DNA of 42,579 nt, taken from the NCBI GenBank assembly GCA_027486495.1, contig JAIXOZ010000152.1:1-42579 (forward strand), read 5' to 3'. Under the pieces are notes generated by a model. The model was not told the DNA's origin and ran no database searches. It saw only the letters and a program-made list of their open reading frames with translations. This DNA comes from Comamonadaceae bacterium (GTDB taxonomy: Bacteria > Pseudomonadota > Gammaproteobacteria > Burkholderiales > Burkholderiaceae_C). The position numbers and the translations under genes are program-made. Of this stretch, positions 8,559 through 16,411 are shown piece by piece; the first letter of the stretch is position 1, and each line of letters starts with the position of its first letter.

Positions 8559-9545
8559 TCAACGGTTGGCCACGGGGTAGACCCCCTGCGGCCGCCACAG
8601 CAATATCGCCGCCATCAGCGCGATGTTGGAAAACAGCGCGACCTTGGGCGCCAAAAAGCCGGTGTAGTTGGCCATCAGGCCCACCAGCAAAGCGCCGATC
8701 AAAGCCCCGCCCGTGGAACCCAACCCGCCAATGATGATGACGATGAAAATCAGCACGTTGACCTGCGCGCCCATTTGCGGCACGACGTTTTGCTGGTACA
8801 GACCCCACATCACGCCGCCCAAGCCGGCCAGTGCACTGCCGACCACAAACACGCCCACAAACAGGCGTTGAATGCGGTAGCCCAGCGACTCGACCATCTC
8901 GCGATCCTGAACGCCTGCACGGATCAACAGACCGATCTTGGTGCGTCCAAGCACCCACATCTGCAGCGCCAACACCGCCATACCCACCACCACCGCCAGC
9001 AATCGGTATTTTTCAATCGCGGCGTCGCCCCACAGCACCGAGCCACGCATGGCCTCGGGCAAAGGCAAAGCAATCTGCAGCGGCCCCCAGATGACCTTGA
9101 TGAGTTCCTCGCCAATGATCATGCCGCCCATGGTGATGAGGATTTGTTTGAGGTGCTGGCCATACACGGGCCGCACGATGAATCGTTCAAAAGCCAGACC
9201 TACGGCAGCGGCCACTGCCATCGCAATCAGCATCGCTGGCAGCACTGCCACCATGTTGCGCCACCACTCGCCCGAGCCCGTCCAGTCGCCCATGGCACCC
9301 AGCACGCTGGTGGCCACAAAAGCACCCAGGGCGATGAACAGACCATGGCCAAAGTTCAGCACATCCATCAGGCCAAACACCAGCGTCAAGCCCGAGGCCA
9401 TGATGAAAATGATCATGCCCATGGCCAGACCCGCCACCGTGAGCGTGAGCCAAGTCGAGCCCGAGCCGATCAAGGGAAAAGCCAGCAGGGCCAGCACCGG
9501 CACGAGCAGCAAAGGACGGATGTCCACGTCTTGGAATAGTTTCAT
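8559..9545 (-). CDS. livH: Branched-chain amino acid-type ABC permease, LivH-like
   Basis: A 328-residue membrane permease of the LivH type, with about eight hydrophobic helices. The motifs FGLMDVLNFGHGLFIALGAF (residues ~55-75), RTKIGLLIRAGVQDREMVES (~210-230) and the late glycine-rich IGGLGSTGGALIGALLVG (~270-290) are characteristic. It overlaps the LivF-like stop by 4 bp (ATGA) and precedes LivM. It forms the transmembrane channel with LivM. Somewhat longer than E. coli LivH. Confidence 0.9.
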   Translation of the reverse strand: MKLFQDVDIRPLLLVPVLALLAFPLIGSGSTWLTLTVAGLAMGMIIFIMASGLTLVFGLMDVLNFGHGLFIALGAFVATSVLGAMGDWTGSGEWWRNMVAVLPAMLIAMAVAAAVGLAFERFIVRPVYGQHLKQILITMGGMIIGEELIKVIWGPLQIALPLPEAMRGSVLWGDAAIEKYRLLAVVVGMAVLALQMWVLGRTKIGLLIRAGVQDREMVESLGYRIQRLFVGVFVVGSALAGLGGVMWGLYQQNVVPQMGAQVNVLIFIVIIIGGLGSTGGALIGALLVGLMANYTGFLAPKVALFSNIALMAAILLWRPQGVYPVANR

Positions 9546-10267
9546 AATGCCAACCCCAACAAGGATTGCTGCAAGGCCGTGTCCTCGGCCAGCGCCTGCA
9601 TGCGACCCGCATGCACAACCCGGCCGTTGTCCATCACCGCCACGTTATCGCCCAACTGCTGGGCAAAGTGGATGTTTTGCTCGACCAGCAAAATCGTCAC
9701 ACCGCTGGCCTTCAGTTGTTGGAAGGCTTCGATCATGTTCTGAATGATGGCCGGAGCCAGGCCCTTGCTCGGCTCATCGATGATCAACAAATCACGTGGC
9801 TCCACAATCGCCCGCGCCACGGCCAACATCTGTTTTTGTCCACCCGACAATTTGCCCGCCGGGTGCTTCCAGAACGTCTCCACGGGTGGAAAAAGTTTGA
9901 AAATCCACTGAAGCCGCGCTTCGTCCATCTGCGCCGCATGCTGGGCACTGCGGGCAGCCAAAAGCATGTTTTCTTTCACGGTCAGATCCGAGAAAATGCC
10001 CATGTTTTCTGGCACGTAGGCGATATTTTTTTGTGCAATGGCCGGCGTGTTTAAGTGTGTGATGTCTTCACCACCGAAGGTGATACGCCCTTGAGAGGCT
10101 TGCCACAAGCCCATGATGGTGCGCAGTGTGGTGGTCTTGCCCGCGCCGTTGCGGCCCAAAAGCAAAGTCAGCTCGCCACGCGGCACGACCATGTCCACCC
10201 CATGCAGGATGTGGTAAGACCCAATGTGCGTGTGCACGCCTTCGAGGGTCAACAGCTTATGGCTCAT
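9542..10267 (-). CDS. livF: Branched-chain amino acid-type ABC ATPase, LivF-like
   Basis: A 241-residue ATPase, the usual LivF length. Walker A is GRNGAGKTTTLRTIMG, the Q-loop region is NIAYVPENMGIF, the signature is LSGGQKQMLAVARAI and Walker B is LLIIDEPSKGLAP, followed by a switch region at VTILLVEQN. It overlaps both neighbours by 4 bp (LivG upstream, LivH downstream), giving strict stoichiometric coupling. It energises import together with LivG. Confidence 0.92.
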   Translation of the reverse strand: MSHKLLTLEGVHTHIGSYHILHGVDMVVPRGELTLLLGRNGAGKTTTLRTIMGLWQASQGRITFGGEDITHLNTPAIAQKNIAYVPENMGIFSDLTVKENMLLAARSAQHAAQMDEARLQWIFKLFPPVETFWKHPAGKLSGGQKQMLAVARAIVEPRDLLIIDEPSKGLAPAIIQNMIEAFQQLKASGVTILLVEQNIHFAQQLGDNVAVMDNGRVVHAGRMQALAEDTALQQSLLGLAL

Positions 10268-11028
10268 GCTGCCACCTTCGCTTTGCCCAGGTAAACCTCT
10301 TGGACAATGGGCGATGCAATCACCTCACCCGGCTCGCCATCAGCCACCAGCGTGCCGTTGTGCAGCACGATGATGCGGTCGGCCAACTCGCGCACCACGT
10401 CCATCTTATGCTCCACCAGCAAGATGGTTTTGGTTTTGTCTTTTTTCAGCTGGCGAATCAAGTCCAGGATCACAGGCGCTTCGTCGTGGCTCATGCCCGC
10501 CGTTGGCTCGTCGAACATGTAGACCGCCGGTTCAAGCGCCATGAGCAGCGCCACTTCGAGTTTGCGCTGGTCGCCATGCGGCAGGCTGGCCACCGGGGCT
10601 TCTTGCTGCGCGCTCATCGACACGGATTGCAAAATCTCCAGCGCCCGGTTTGTGAGCTGCGCATGGTCGCTCCAAATGCTCCACAGGTTCAGGCCCCGGC
10701 TGTGTGCGCCCTCTTTCGTGGCCTGCACGGCCAGGCGCACGTTCTCCAGCACCGACAGGTTTGGGAACAGATTGGTGAGCTGAAACGCCCGGCCCAAACC
10801 AGCACGGGTGCGCGCCGATGCAGGCAAACCAGTCAATTCACGCCCATTCAGGTGCACCGAGCCCGCGGTGGCAGCCAACTGCCCCGAGATCAGGTTGAAG
10901 TAAGTGGTCTTGCCAGCCCCGTTGGGGCCGACGATGGCCGTGAGCGTGCCGGGTTCAAAGCGACACGAGACCGCGTTCACGGCCACGTGACCGCCAAACC
11001 GCACCGTCAGGTTTAGGGTTTCGAGCAT
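10264..11028 (-). CDS. livG: Branched-chain amino acid-type ABC ATPase, LivG-like
   Basis: A 254-residue ATPase. Walker A is GPNGAGKTTYFNLISG, the Q-loop follows in GLGRAFQLTNLFPNLSV, the signature is SLPHGDQRKLEVALLMAL (a variant of the LivG consensus), Walker B is VYMFDEPTAGM and the switch is TILLVEHKMD. The C-terminal tail VIASPIVQEVYLG is typical of LivG. It starts after a 164-bp spacer from the binding-protein gene; the spacer carries three GC-rich palindromes. Confidence 0.92.
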   Translation of the reverse strand: MLETLNLTVRFGGHVAVNAVSCRFEPGTLTAIVGPNGAGKTTYFNLISGQLAATAGSVHLNGRELTGLPASARTRAGLGRAFQLTNLFPNLSVLENVRLAVQATKEGAHSRGLNLWSIWSDHAQLTNRALEILQSVSMSAQQEAPVASLPHGDQRKLEVALLMALEPAVYMFDEPTAGMSHDEAPVILDLIRQLKKDKTKTILLVEHKMDVVRELADRIIVLHNGTLVADGEPGEVIASPIVQEVYLGKAKVAA

Positions 11029-11074
11029 GAAGTCAGTTCAAAAAAATAGGGAACGCCGGGATAAAAAACCTAGA

Positions 11075-11185
11075 CCCCGGATCACGTCCGGGGCGACGGT
11101 TTTATAGGGCCATCCGATCAATGCGCCATCCCGGGCTGACCCGGGATCCATCTGTGAATTTGTCATCCCGGGCTTGACCCGGGAT
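11075..11185. repeat. Three GC-rich palindromic units between binding-protein and livG genes
   Basis: Two near-identical units each form a perfect 8-bp hairpin: ATCCCGGG-CTGA-CCCGGGAT (11128-11147) and ATCCCGGG-CTTGA-CCCGGGAT (11165-11185). Both are followed by CCAT. A third, diverged unit CCCCGG(A)...(T)CCGGGG lies at 11075-11093. They resemble dispersed intergenic palindromes. Located just after the binding-protein stop (11193), they could stabilise the upstream message or attenuate transcription into the ATPase and permease genes. Confidence 0.75.
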
Positions 11186-11192
11186 CCATTGC

Positions 11193-12380
11193 TCAGCGTT
11201 TGTTGCGAATCGGCACATTCATTTCTTCAGGCTTGATCTCGCGGATCAGCTCTGGCACGCCCCAAGCGAACGCCGGATCGATTTTGATCTTGAAGTGGTA
11301 CATGCTCTGCATGGCTTGGTGGTCTTCCTTGCGGAAAGTCATCTTGCCCTTGGGCGTGTCAAAGCTCATGCCTTCCATGGTGCTGATGAGCTTGTTGGTA
11401 TTGGTGTCGCCATTGGTTTTCTTCAATGCGGTCACCAACGCCATGGCAGCCGAGAAACCGCCTGCGGTGAAAAAGTCAGGTGGCGACTTGAACTGCTGGT
11501 AGTGCGAGGCCACCATGGCGTCATTCACCGGGTTCTTGGGCATGCCGAAGTAATAGTAAGCCGCGCCTTCCATTCCGGGGAACTGCTTGTAGGCCACCAT
11601 CGCGGGCAGGATGTTGCCACCCGTAGCGATCTCGATGCCGTGGCGCTTCAAGTCCATGTCGGCGATTTTGAAGGGGTTGCCGCCAGCCCAGATGATGAAA
11701 ATGATCTTGCGTCCAGGCAAGCCCTTGAGCTTGTCGATCATGCGCTGCGCACCAGCCGTGAAATCGGTGGTGGCGGGCGGCAGGTACTCTTCGTGTACGA
11801 CCTTGGCCTTCTTGATGGCATCTTTGTAGGCTTTGACACCGTCACGGCCAAAAGCAGAGTCTTGCGCCATTGTGACGATGCTCACGCCTTCCTTGTCCAC
11901 CGCCACGGCGTTGGAAATGGCATCCTGGCTGCTGTTGCGGCCGGTTCGGAAAATGTATTTGTTCCACTTGTCGCCGGTGATGGAGTCGGCCACGGCTGGC
12001 TCGACCAACAAAATCTTTTTGTACTCCTCGGCAACCGGGAGCATGGCCAGGGCCACCGGCGAAGCGGTCGGCCCCACGGCCAGGTCCACCTTGTCATCGC
12101 CATAAGCCGAGGCCAACAGGTTCTTGCCCAGGTCAGGCTTGCCCTGGTCGTCTTTTTCGATGACCACGATCTTGCGGCCAGCCACTTCCATGGTGCCGCC
12201 GGTGGCATAACTCAAGCCCATCATCAAGCCGGTCTGGGTCTGTTTGCCATAGGCCTCCAGGGGGCCGGTCTTGCTGTAAATGTGGGCGATCTTGATGTCC
12301 TTGCTCTGGGCCAAAGCGGCCGGCATCAAAATGGAACTGGCGGCCAGTGCGGCCAGGGAAATGAGGTGTCGACGGAACAT
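11193..12380 (-). CDS. Liv-type periplasmic binding protein (Peripla_BP_6)
   Basis: A 395-residue class I periplasmic binding protein. The chosen ATG (12378-12380) gives a clear Sec signal peptide ending in PAALAQ and has AAGGAG about 8 nt upstream; the frame extends to 12437 but the extra residues do not look like a signal. The mature protein opens with KDIKIAHIYSKTGPLEAYGK, then VGPTASPVALAMLPVAEEY and TMAQDSAFGRDGVKAY, the usual layout. First gene of the Liv-type operon, preceded by a probable sigma-54 promoter. The ligand is unknown: aromatic acids, amides or branched-chain compounds are all possible. Confidence 0.9.
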   Translation of the reverse strand: MFRRHLISLAALAASSILMPAALAQSKDIKIAHIYSKTGPLEAYGKQTQTGLMMGLSYATGGTMEVAGRKIVVIEKDDQGKPDLGKNLLASAYGDDKVDLAVGPTASPVALAMLPVAEEYKKILLVEPAVADSITGDKWNKYIFRTGRNSSQDAISNAVAVDKEGVSIVTMAQDSAFGRDGVKAYKDAIKKAKVVHEEYLPPATTDFTAGAQRMIDKLKGLPGRKIIFIIWAGGNPFKIADMDLKRHGIEIATGGNILPAMVAYKQFPGMEGAAYYYFGMPKNPVNDAMVASHYQQFKSPPDFFTAGGFSAAMALVTALKKTNGDTNTNKLISTMEGMSFDTPKGKMTFRKEDHQAMQSMYHFKIKIDPAFAWGVPELIREIKPEEMNVPIRNKR

Positions 12381-12431
12381 GTGTGGGTCTCCTTGTAAGT
12401 CGTCCGCTGGTTTGCGGCGCATTTTCACCAC

Positions 12432-12446
12432 GCACATCGCATGCCA
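12432..12446 (-). promoter_or_regulatory. Probable sigma-54 (-24/-12) promoter of the Liv-type operon
   Basis: Read on the minus strand the site is TGGCAT-N5-GTGC, against the consensus TGGCAC-N5-TTGC. The invariant GG (12445-12444) and GC (12433-12432) have the correct 10-bp spacing. Transcription would begin near 12420, leaving a ~40-nt leader before the ATG at 12380. A sigma-54 activator gene lies immediately upstream, which strengthens the call. Confidence 0.65.
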
Positions 12447-12560
12447 ATTCCATCCGTACAGATAAAGTCGTGCAAGCCCTTGAAAAAGCAGGCAAAAAAT
12501 ACCTACAGAAAAAAATCCAGACTCAAGTGCTCAATATTAATACACTTAGATCGCCTTATT

Positions 12561-12578
12561 TAAAGACATATGTTCTTA
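12561..12578. promoter_or_regulatory. Imperfect palindrome, candidate enhancer site for the sigma-54 activator
   Basis: An 18-bp imperfect palindrome centred on ACATATGT (7 of 9 pairs match) in an AT-rich stretch. It lies roughly 115-145 bp upstream of the -24/-12 promoter, the normal distance for an activator binding site that works by DNA looping. The role is inferred from position and symmetry; no second copy was recognised. Confidence 0.35.
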
Positions 12579-12589
12579 AAAAAGACACA

Positions 12590-14095
12590 TCACAAAAGGC
12601 ATTGGTAAAGTTTGGCCCGCGATATGCCCAACAAATGGGCTGCTGCTGCTTTGTTCCCCCGGGTTTTGCTTAAAGCTTCTTGCACCGCTTGCCGCTCCAA
12701 GGCTCGGATTCGGGGTGCCAAGGACCCGTGTTCCCCCAAGAGCTTCTGATCAGAAAGGGTCAGCCCCATGGGGGATGTATTTGCCAGCTCGGCTCGGACC
12801 GGAACAATCTGACCGAGACCAGAATCACGCAACACAGCCTCAACCGCTGATGCGTCCACAAAACCCGATTCACAGCGCAATAGCAATTGCTCGATCACAT
12901 TGCGCAGTTCACGGACATTACCCCGCCAAGGTTGTGCTGAAAGCAGCGCCACCGCTTGAGCATGAAACTCGGGCTGCGGCACGGCGCTGCGCAAAGCCAA
13001 CTCCTCCGAGAGCACCTCGACCAAGTTGGGGATATCCGAGGCACGATCTCGCAAAGCTGGCACGCGAAGGGGCAAAACGTTGAGTCGGTAAAAAAGATCC
13101 TCGCGAAACAAGCCTTCACGCACCAACTTGGCCAAATCACGAGATGTCGCCGCAATCACCCGCACATCAAATGACACCAATTGGTTGGAACCCAAGGGCT
13201 CGATTTCACTTTCCTGCAAGGCACGCAACAACTTCGCCTGCATGCCCAAAGGCATGTCGCCAATCTCATCCAAAAACAAAGTACCACCGTCGGCCAGCTT
13301 GAATTTGCCATCGCGCCCCTTGCGGTCAGCGCCCGTGAAGGCACCGGGTACAACACCAAAAAACTCGGCCTCCAACAAAGAATCCGGCACAGCCGCGATG
13401 TTGACGCTGATCAAAGGGCCCCTGGCCCGAGACGAGCTGGCATGGATGGCATGGGCCAACAATTCTTTACCGGTACCCGTTTCACCCAACAGCAAAATCG
13501 GGCTGTGGGTTTGGGCAGCTCGCCTGGCTTGGCGCTTCAGATCGATCACAACCGAACTGGCTCCCAAAAAACTGGCAAAACTGTAACGAGCTTGACGCAG
13601 GGCGGGCCCTGTTTTGCGTTGTGCGGCCAAGGCATTGCGTGCTTCGTCCAACTCACGCTGCATGAAGGCAAATTTGGCCATGAGCGGTTGCAAATTGGTT
13701 TCTGGCTGATCAAACAAAACCACACCCAAAGCGCCAATGACCACCCCGGCCTCATCTCGCAAGGGGAATCGGCTGACCAAAAAAGTCCCCGCCCTGTTGG
13801 TCAGCAGATCAATGAGTATGGGTTTACCCGTTTCCATCACTTGGCCCATCTGGGTGTTTTGCACCACCTCCACCACAGGCCTGCCGACAAAATCCTCCTC
13901 CTTCTCGAACCCCAAGGCGGGCAGGTAACGGCGGTAATGGTCATTGATCCAAACCACACGTCCGGAGCGATCCACCAACAGCATCCCCTCACTGGCGTTG
14001 GCAAAAACATCAAACAATGAACGGGCGGCCAAGCTCAAAATGCTCTGACCATCGGTGGGTAAACCCGTCAAATATCCTAAACTTTCAGTGTTCAT
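12590..14095 (-). CDS. Sigma-54-dependent activator: PAS, AAA+ and Fis-type HTH
   Basis: A 501-residue enhancer-binding protein. A PAS domain (~residues 25-130, with EGMLLVDRSGRVVWINDHYR) should sense the signal. The AAA+ core (~175-400) has Walker A GETGTGKE, the sigma-54-contacting GAFTGA motif, Walker B GGTLFLDEIGDM and FREDLFYRLNVLPLRVPALR. A Fis-type HTH closes the protein (AAAHLLGISRAKLYQCLL). The ATG at 14093-14095 is preferred; an upstream in-frame start would add nine unconserved residues. There is no receiver domain, so activation is probably through a ligand on PAS. It most likely drives the adjacent Liv-type operon. The tail after the HTH is short, but the helix looks complete. 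Confidence 0.92.
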   Translation of the reverse strand: MNTESLGYLTGLPTDGQSILSLAARSLFDVFANASEGMLLVDRSGRVVWINDHYRRYLPALGFEKEEDFVGRPVVEVVQNTQMGQVMETGKPILIDLLTNRAGTFLVSRFPLRDEAGVVIGALGVVLFDQPETNLQPLMAKFAFMQRELDEARNALAAQRKTGPALRQARYSFASFLGASSVVIDLKRQARRAAQTHSPILLLGETGTGKELLAHAIHASSSRARGPLISVNIAAVPDSLLEAEFFGVVPGAFTGADRKGRDGKFKLADGGTLFLDEIGDMPLGMQAKLLRALQESEIEPLGSNQLVSFDVRVIAATSRDLAKLVREGLFREDLFYRLNVLPLRVPALRDRASDIPNLVEVLSEELALRSAVPQPEFHAQAVALLSAQPWRGNVRELRNVIEQLLLRCESGFVDASAVEAVLRDSGLGQIVPVRAELANTSPMGLTLSDQKLLGEHGSLAPRIRALERQAVQEALSKTRGNKAAAAHLLGISRAKLYQCLL

Positions 14096-14771
14096 GCAGA
14101 GACTCCATCCACGGCGACTCAAATTGATTTGAATAAAATTTCACACACGACCCAACTCCACCGTGCCAGATTGAAATGCTAGACCCACCCCTGTTCATTT
14201 AGAGAGCAACGAGGTCAGTATGAAGTCATCAAACAACCCAAGGCACTGATGCATGCAACATTAGATTCCGTCGATACTGACGCACTGCCAGCAGCCGGTA
14301 GAGTGGCTGCAACTGCGCCTGTACAGGTCATTGTCACCCAACAACAACGCCAAAGTTGTGGCCACTGCCAAACGTCGGTTCATTCCAAAAGCTGACATTC
14401 AACCCATCATGTTCGCCGTCGCGTGCACCAAGCCCTGTGAAATCGGAACACTGATGTGCCGTGAAGGCAGCAACGCTTGAACATCGCCCAACGCTTGGCC
14501 GTACTGCAGCATGCCGCGCCATGCGAATGTGGCGCGCTGCCCCGGCCACGCACGAGGTGGTCGGCGCAATGATCGTCATTGAAGCAAATGACGTGCGAGC
14601 CCGGCCAGGGAGTGCCCTCTCATACCCGTTCTTGGGCCAACCCTTGGCGTTTGAAGCGCCTGTACAGACAGTCCGGTACTGCGCCGTACAGACTTCAGCA
14701 TGCGATAGGGCCAAGCTAACAGCTTTCGGCAGCACTTGCCCGCAGTCCGATTGAGCCCCTTGCAAGCTTGT
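14096..14771. other. 676-bp stretch with no recognisable gene
   Basis: Open frames exist on both strands (for example minus 14334-14765 and plus 14461-14754) but none has a recognisable domain, a good ribosome-binding site or a protein-like composition. An exact 12-mer, GCGCCTGTACAG, occurs at 14315-14326 and 14656-14667, and GTACAGAC repeats at 14662-14669 and 14686-14693. The stretch probably holds the activator's promoter plus decayed sequence. Confidence 0.4.
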
Positions 14772-15812
14772 ATGAAACCATTGCTACCCACCCACAATCG
14801 AGCTGAGACATGGACCTTTCCCCGTCAAGTACTGCTGGTCGCTTTCGCGCTGCTCTTGGCGCTCATAACTTGGCAGTTGCTGGACCTCATCATGATGGCG
14901 TTCGGTGCCGTGATCCTGGCCACGGTGCTGCGGTCACTGGCATCCGTGCTGGAGCGCCATGTCCGCGTACCCACCAAAATTTCCGTCGGTGTGGCCTTGT
15001 TGATGGTCGTTTTCATGATGGCGGCGCTATCCCTGCTTGTCGGTGAGCCGTTAGCGGAACAGTTCGAAATCCTGCGCCAACGCCTCCCCGCGGCCGTGGA
15101 CGCAGTCGTGCAATGGCTCAACAGCCATCGCATCGGGGTCGAAGTCTTACAGTACATCGAAGAAGCTCGCGGCAACGACGCCAGCCCGTGGGCGATGCGG
15201 ATTGCAGGCGCTGCGGGCTCAACGTTTGGCGCCCTCAGCGGTGCCGCCCTGATGCTGGTGATGGGCGTCTATCTGGCCATGGCACCACGCGTTTACAAGA
15301 ACGGCCTGGTCAGGCTCATGCCGATGTCGGTGAGGGCGCGTATCGACGAGGCGCTGGACGCCTGCGGCAAGGCTCTCTCGCGTTGGCTGTTAGGGCAATC
15401 TGTATCGATGCTCTTTGTTGGCGCCACCACGGCCTTGGGATTGTGGCTGCTGGATGTGCCGCTGGCGTTTTCGGTGGGTGTGCTGTCCGGGCTGCTGGCC
15501 TTCATTCCTTTTTTCGGCGCCATCGCTGGCGGATTGCTGGCCGTGTTGCTGGGCTTTATGCAGGGGCCCGAAACGGCGCTTTACGTCTTAAGCTTGGCCT
15601 TGGTCATCCAGCAGATTGAAGGCAATGTATTGATGCCTTTGGTGGAACGCTGGGCAGTAGGCCTGCCACCGGTGCTCGGCATTGCAGCGACCGTCATGTT
15701 CGGCTTGCTGTTTGGCCTGCTGGGCGTTCTTTTGGCAGCACCAGCCATGATCGTGCTCATGGTCGTGGTGGAGCGCCTCTACATCAAAGGGGTGCTTGAA
15801 GAAGGTGGCTGA
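14772..15812 (+). CDS. AI-2E/PerM-family transporter
   Basis: About 346 residues with the AI-2E transporter (UPF0118/PerM) layout. Two or three N-terminal helices (QVLLVAFALLLALITWQLLD, FGAVILATVLRSL, VGVALLMVVFMMAALSLLV) are followed by a soluble section and then a C-terminal block of helices. The family signature region is LSGLLAFIPFFGAIAGGLLA, then QQIEGNVLMPLVERWAVGLPPVLGIAATVMF (read as two parts). Members are proposed to export autoinducer-2 or to exchange Na+/H+; the role here is open. ATG 14772 is preferred over the upstream start at 14736, though no strong Shine-Dalgarno is visible for either. It is the only plus-strand gene here, with IS debris directly downstream. Confidence 0.85.
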   Translation: MKPLLPTHNRAETWTFPRQVLLVAFALLLALITWQLLDLIMMAFGAVILATVLRSLASVLERHVRVPTKISVGVALLMVVFMMAALSLLVGEPLAEQFEILRQRLPAAVDAVVQWLNSHRIGVEVLQYIEEARGNDASPWAMRIAGAAGSTFGALSGAALMLVMGVYLAMAPRVYKNGLVRLMPMSVRARIDEALDACGKALSRWLLGQSVSMLFVGATTALGLWLLDVPLAFSVGVLSGLLAFIPFFGAIAGGLLAVLLGFMQGPETALYVLSLALVIQQIEGNVLMPLVERWAVGLPPVLGIAATVMFGLLFGLLGVLLAAPAMIVLMVVVERLYIKGVLEEGG

Positions 15813-15865
15813 ACATCTGCAGCGTGATGATCAAGAGTGCCTGCAATGAGCAGGACGGAAAATGT

Positions 15866-16050
15866 GACTGAATCGCCCCGGATTTTGAGGAGGCTCCACA
15901 CTTTGAGAAGCTGGAGCCATGAGCAAGAAATCCAACCGTTTCTCACCCGAGGTGCGCGAACGCGCTGTCCGTTTGGTGCTTGAGCACGAGGCGAATACCC
16001 ATCCCTGTGAGCCACCATTGAGTCCATTGCACCAAAAATTGGGGGCACCC
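15866..16050 (+). mobile_element. Fragment of an IS3-family insertion sequence (one end plus start of orfA)
   Basis: The end-like sequence TGAATCGCCCCGGATTTT (from ~15869), followed by GGAGGCTCCA, resembles the terminal inverted repeat and leader of IS1404-like IS3-family elements. It is followed by the first part of orfA (ATG 15919). Homology stops near 16050, where an unrelated minus-strand gene is joined. The rest of the element and its other end are missing from the window. Confidence 0.7.
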
Positions 16051-16065
16051 AGTCGGTCAAGATGA
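15919..16065 (+). pseudogene. Truncated, frameshifted IS3-family orfA
   Basis: The N-terminus MSKKSNRFSPEVRERAVRLV is a typical IS3-family OrfA start (HTH_Tnp_1). After LEH one base has been lost: in the shifted frame the sequence reads HRGEYPSL, then a stop where tryptophan is expected, then ATIESIAPKIG, which continues the family pattern. The reading therefore carries both a frameshift and a nonsense change, and it ends at an artificial stop at 16063-16065. Not functional. Confidence 0.8.
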
Positions 16066-16378
16066 ATGCTTCCCGAATCAAGTTGATCAAACTGCCGTCG
16101 GGCAAGACATCTGGTTCGGGGCGCTTACAGACGCCCAACCAATGCGAGGCTTGAGCGGCATGGGGTTGACAGTCCAAGACCGCTATTGGATCAAACACCG
16201 GTATGCGAGCGGCCTGTAACATGGCCAATGCAAGATGCAATACTTGCGTGAGCCAAAGGTGGGCCTCAGTGCCACGGACTTGGGGCTCGGACGATTGGAG
16301 CCGTCTGGGCGCGTCTTCGTCGCTCACCAAACGGGTCCAGTAGGCAACTTTTTTGGAAGCCTCCTCAGACGTGAGCAT
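16050..16378 (-). pseudogene. 3'-truncated gene of unknown function, broken by IS debris
   Basis: About 110 residues remain, from the ATG at 16378 (MLTSEEASKKVAYWTRLVSD) to near ILTDWVP. The frame then runs on to 15779, but only through the antisense of the IS fragment and of the 3' end of the PerM-like gene, so those residues are not original. The retained part contains VLHLALAMLQAARIPVFDP and SHWLGVCKRPEPDVLPDGSL and looks protein-like, but I do not recognise the family. It lies 33 bp after the acyl-CoA-synthetase-like gene and was the fourth gene of that operon. A truncated protein may still be made. Confidence 0.55.
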
Positions 16379-16411
16379 GAATAAAATTTTCGTGGGTGTG
16401 CCGATGGACGG

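Noticed and set aside
14334..14765. 143-codon minus-strand frame in the gene-free stretch
   Set aside because: Cys/Arg/Ser-rich, no domain and no ribosome site; the opposite strand is equally open.
15779..16050. C-terminal part of the frame starting at 16378
   Set aside because: It reads antisense IS fragment and the 3' end of the PerM-like gene, so it is not native protein sequence.
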